Positions 63,712-64,000 of a DNA stretch of 64,000 nucleotides are shown piece after piece. The DNA is taken from assembly GCA_963798795.1 (NCBI GenBank), contig CAWCUZ010000001.1:310001-374000 (forward strand), read 5' to 3'. Positions within the stretch are counted from its first letter, which is position 1. Each line of letters starts with the position of its first letter. The notes under the pieces are model-generated. The model did no database searches. It was given only the letters and a program-made list of their open reading frames with translations, and was not told the DNA's origin. Source of the DNA: CAWCUZ01 sp963798795 (GTDB lineage: Bacteria > Acidobacteriota > Vicinamibacteria > Vicinamibacterales > SCN-69-37). The translations under genes were made by a program, and so were the position numbers.

Positions 63712-64000
63712 ATGACGAGATTGACTATGCGCGGTTGGCGTGCGGCACTGGCCGGAGCGTGCGTGATAGCGCTCGGCGCCGGCGTCGCCGCGCAGAAAAC
63801 GCAGATCACCGGGGCGGGCGCGACCTTCCCCTACCCGATCTACTCGAAGTGGTTCACCGAGTACAACCGGATCCATCCCGACGTGGAGATCAACTACCAG
63901 GCGATCGGGTCCGGCGGCGGGATCCGCCAGGTGACCAACCAGACGGTGTTCTTCGGCGCCTCCGATGGCCCGATGACCAACGACCAACTCATGGCCGCCC
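63712..64000 (+). CDS. pstS: Phosphate ABC transporter substrate-binding protein PstS, 3' truncated
   Basis: First 96 residues only; the gene runs off the right edge. Signal peptide (RGWRAALAGACVIALGAGVAA), then ITGAGATFPYPIYSKWFTEY, VEINYQAIGSGGGIRQV and FFGASDGPMT, which hold the phosphate-binding serine/glycine residues of PstS. It captures phosphate in the periplasm for PstCAB, presumably encoded downstream. AGGAGAG lies 7 nt before the ATG. With the porin it forms a likely phosphate locus. Confidence 0.94.
   Translation, partial: MTRLTMRGWRAALAGACVIALGAGVAAQKTQITGAGATFPYPIYSKWFTEYNRIHPDVEINYQAIGSGGGIRQVTNQTVFFGASDGPMTNDQLMAA

Overview
The window is high-GC DNA (roughly two thirds G+C by eye), densely coded on both strands, and looks like a chromosomal piece of an Acidobacteriota bacterium, most likely of the Vicinamibacteria type. 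The pointers are a secreted VWFA-related protein of the kind expanded in Acidobacteria, a long Ser/Thr kinase with a C-terminal propeller, a tricorn-like S41 peptidase, frequent GTG starts, and tRNA-Pro, merR and an HU/IHF gene lying close together. The lineage call is inference from gene content; no rRNA is present. No CRISPR array, phage or complete insertion sequence was seen.

Layout. 1-5.6 kb: truncated S41 peptidase, tRNA-Pro between inverted heptamer repeats, merR, der, then an HU-like gene and an M50 peptidase. 5.6-16.4 kb: one long minus-strand run, ugd-galE-GT2-ABC exporter-yicC-gmk-rpoZ-coaBC-udg-priA, with many 4-nt stop/start overlaps. 16.5-24.2 kb: a divergent surface-polysaccharide cluster of five glycosyltransferases, a WbaP/WcaJ-type initiating transferase and a UDP-glucuronate decarboxylase. 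24.2-31.2 kb: a minus-strand run of bactofilin, methyltransferase, SAM hydrolase, glpX, threonylcarbamoyl-AMP synthase, hflX, a TPR protein and pgsA. 31.4-37.6 kb: cysteine desulfurase plus mnmA (tRNA thiolation), facing trxB, trxA, glgA and a D,D-carboxypeptidase. 37.8-44.2 kb: accessory stretch with small unknowns, an orphan-looking DNA methyltransferase, a three-gene unit (PD-(D/E)XK-like protein, unknown, VWFA protein), arginase and a secreted duplicated-domain protein. 44.3-53.3 kb: Ser/Thr kinase, tRNA-Lys, HExxH membrane protein, Na+/alanine symporter, aminotransferase, hybrid histidine kinase. 53.3-64 kb: ackA facing away from HAD-phosphoketolase, a GH127-like enzyme, tRNA-Glu, amidase, a small secreted protein, a porin and the start of pstS.

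How genes work together. Ugd and the decarboxylase would make UDP-glucuronate and UDP-xylose, and GalE UDP-galactose, for the glycosyltransferases. Phosphoketolase makes acetyl phosphate and acetate kinase turns it into acetate and ATP. The cysteine desulfurase can feed sulfur to MnmA. TrxA and TrxB form a disulfide-reducing pair. The porin and PstS may begin a phosphate-uptake locus.

Two window-wide signals stand out. First, seven genes carry a TAnnnT -10 hexamer only 6-8 nt before their start codon, which predicts leaderless mRNAs. Second, about 18 single-base indels break three genes between 22.2 and 24.7 kb, while about six more are scattered over the rest. The encoded proteins are otherwise intact, so these look like sequence errors rather than decay.
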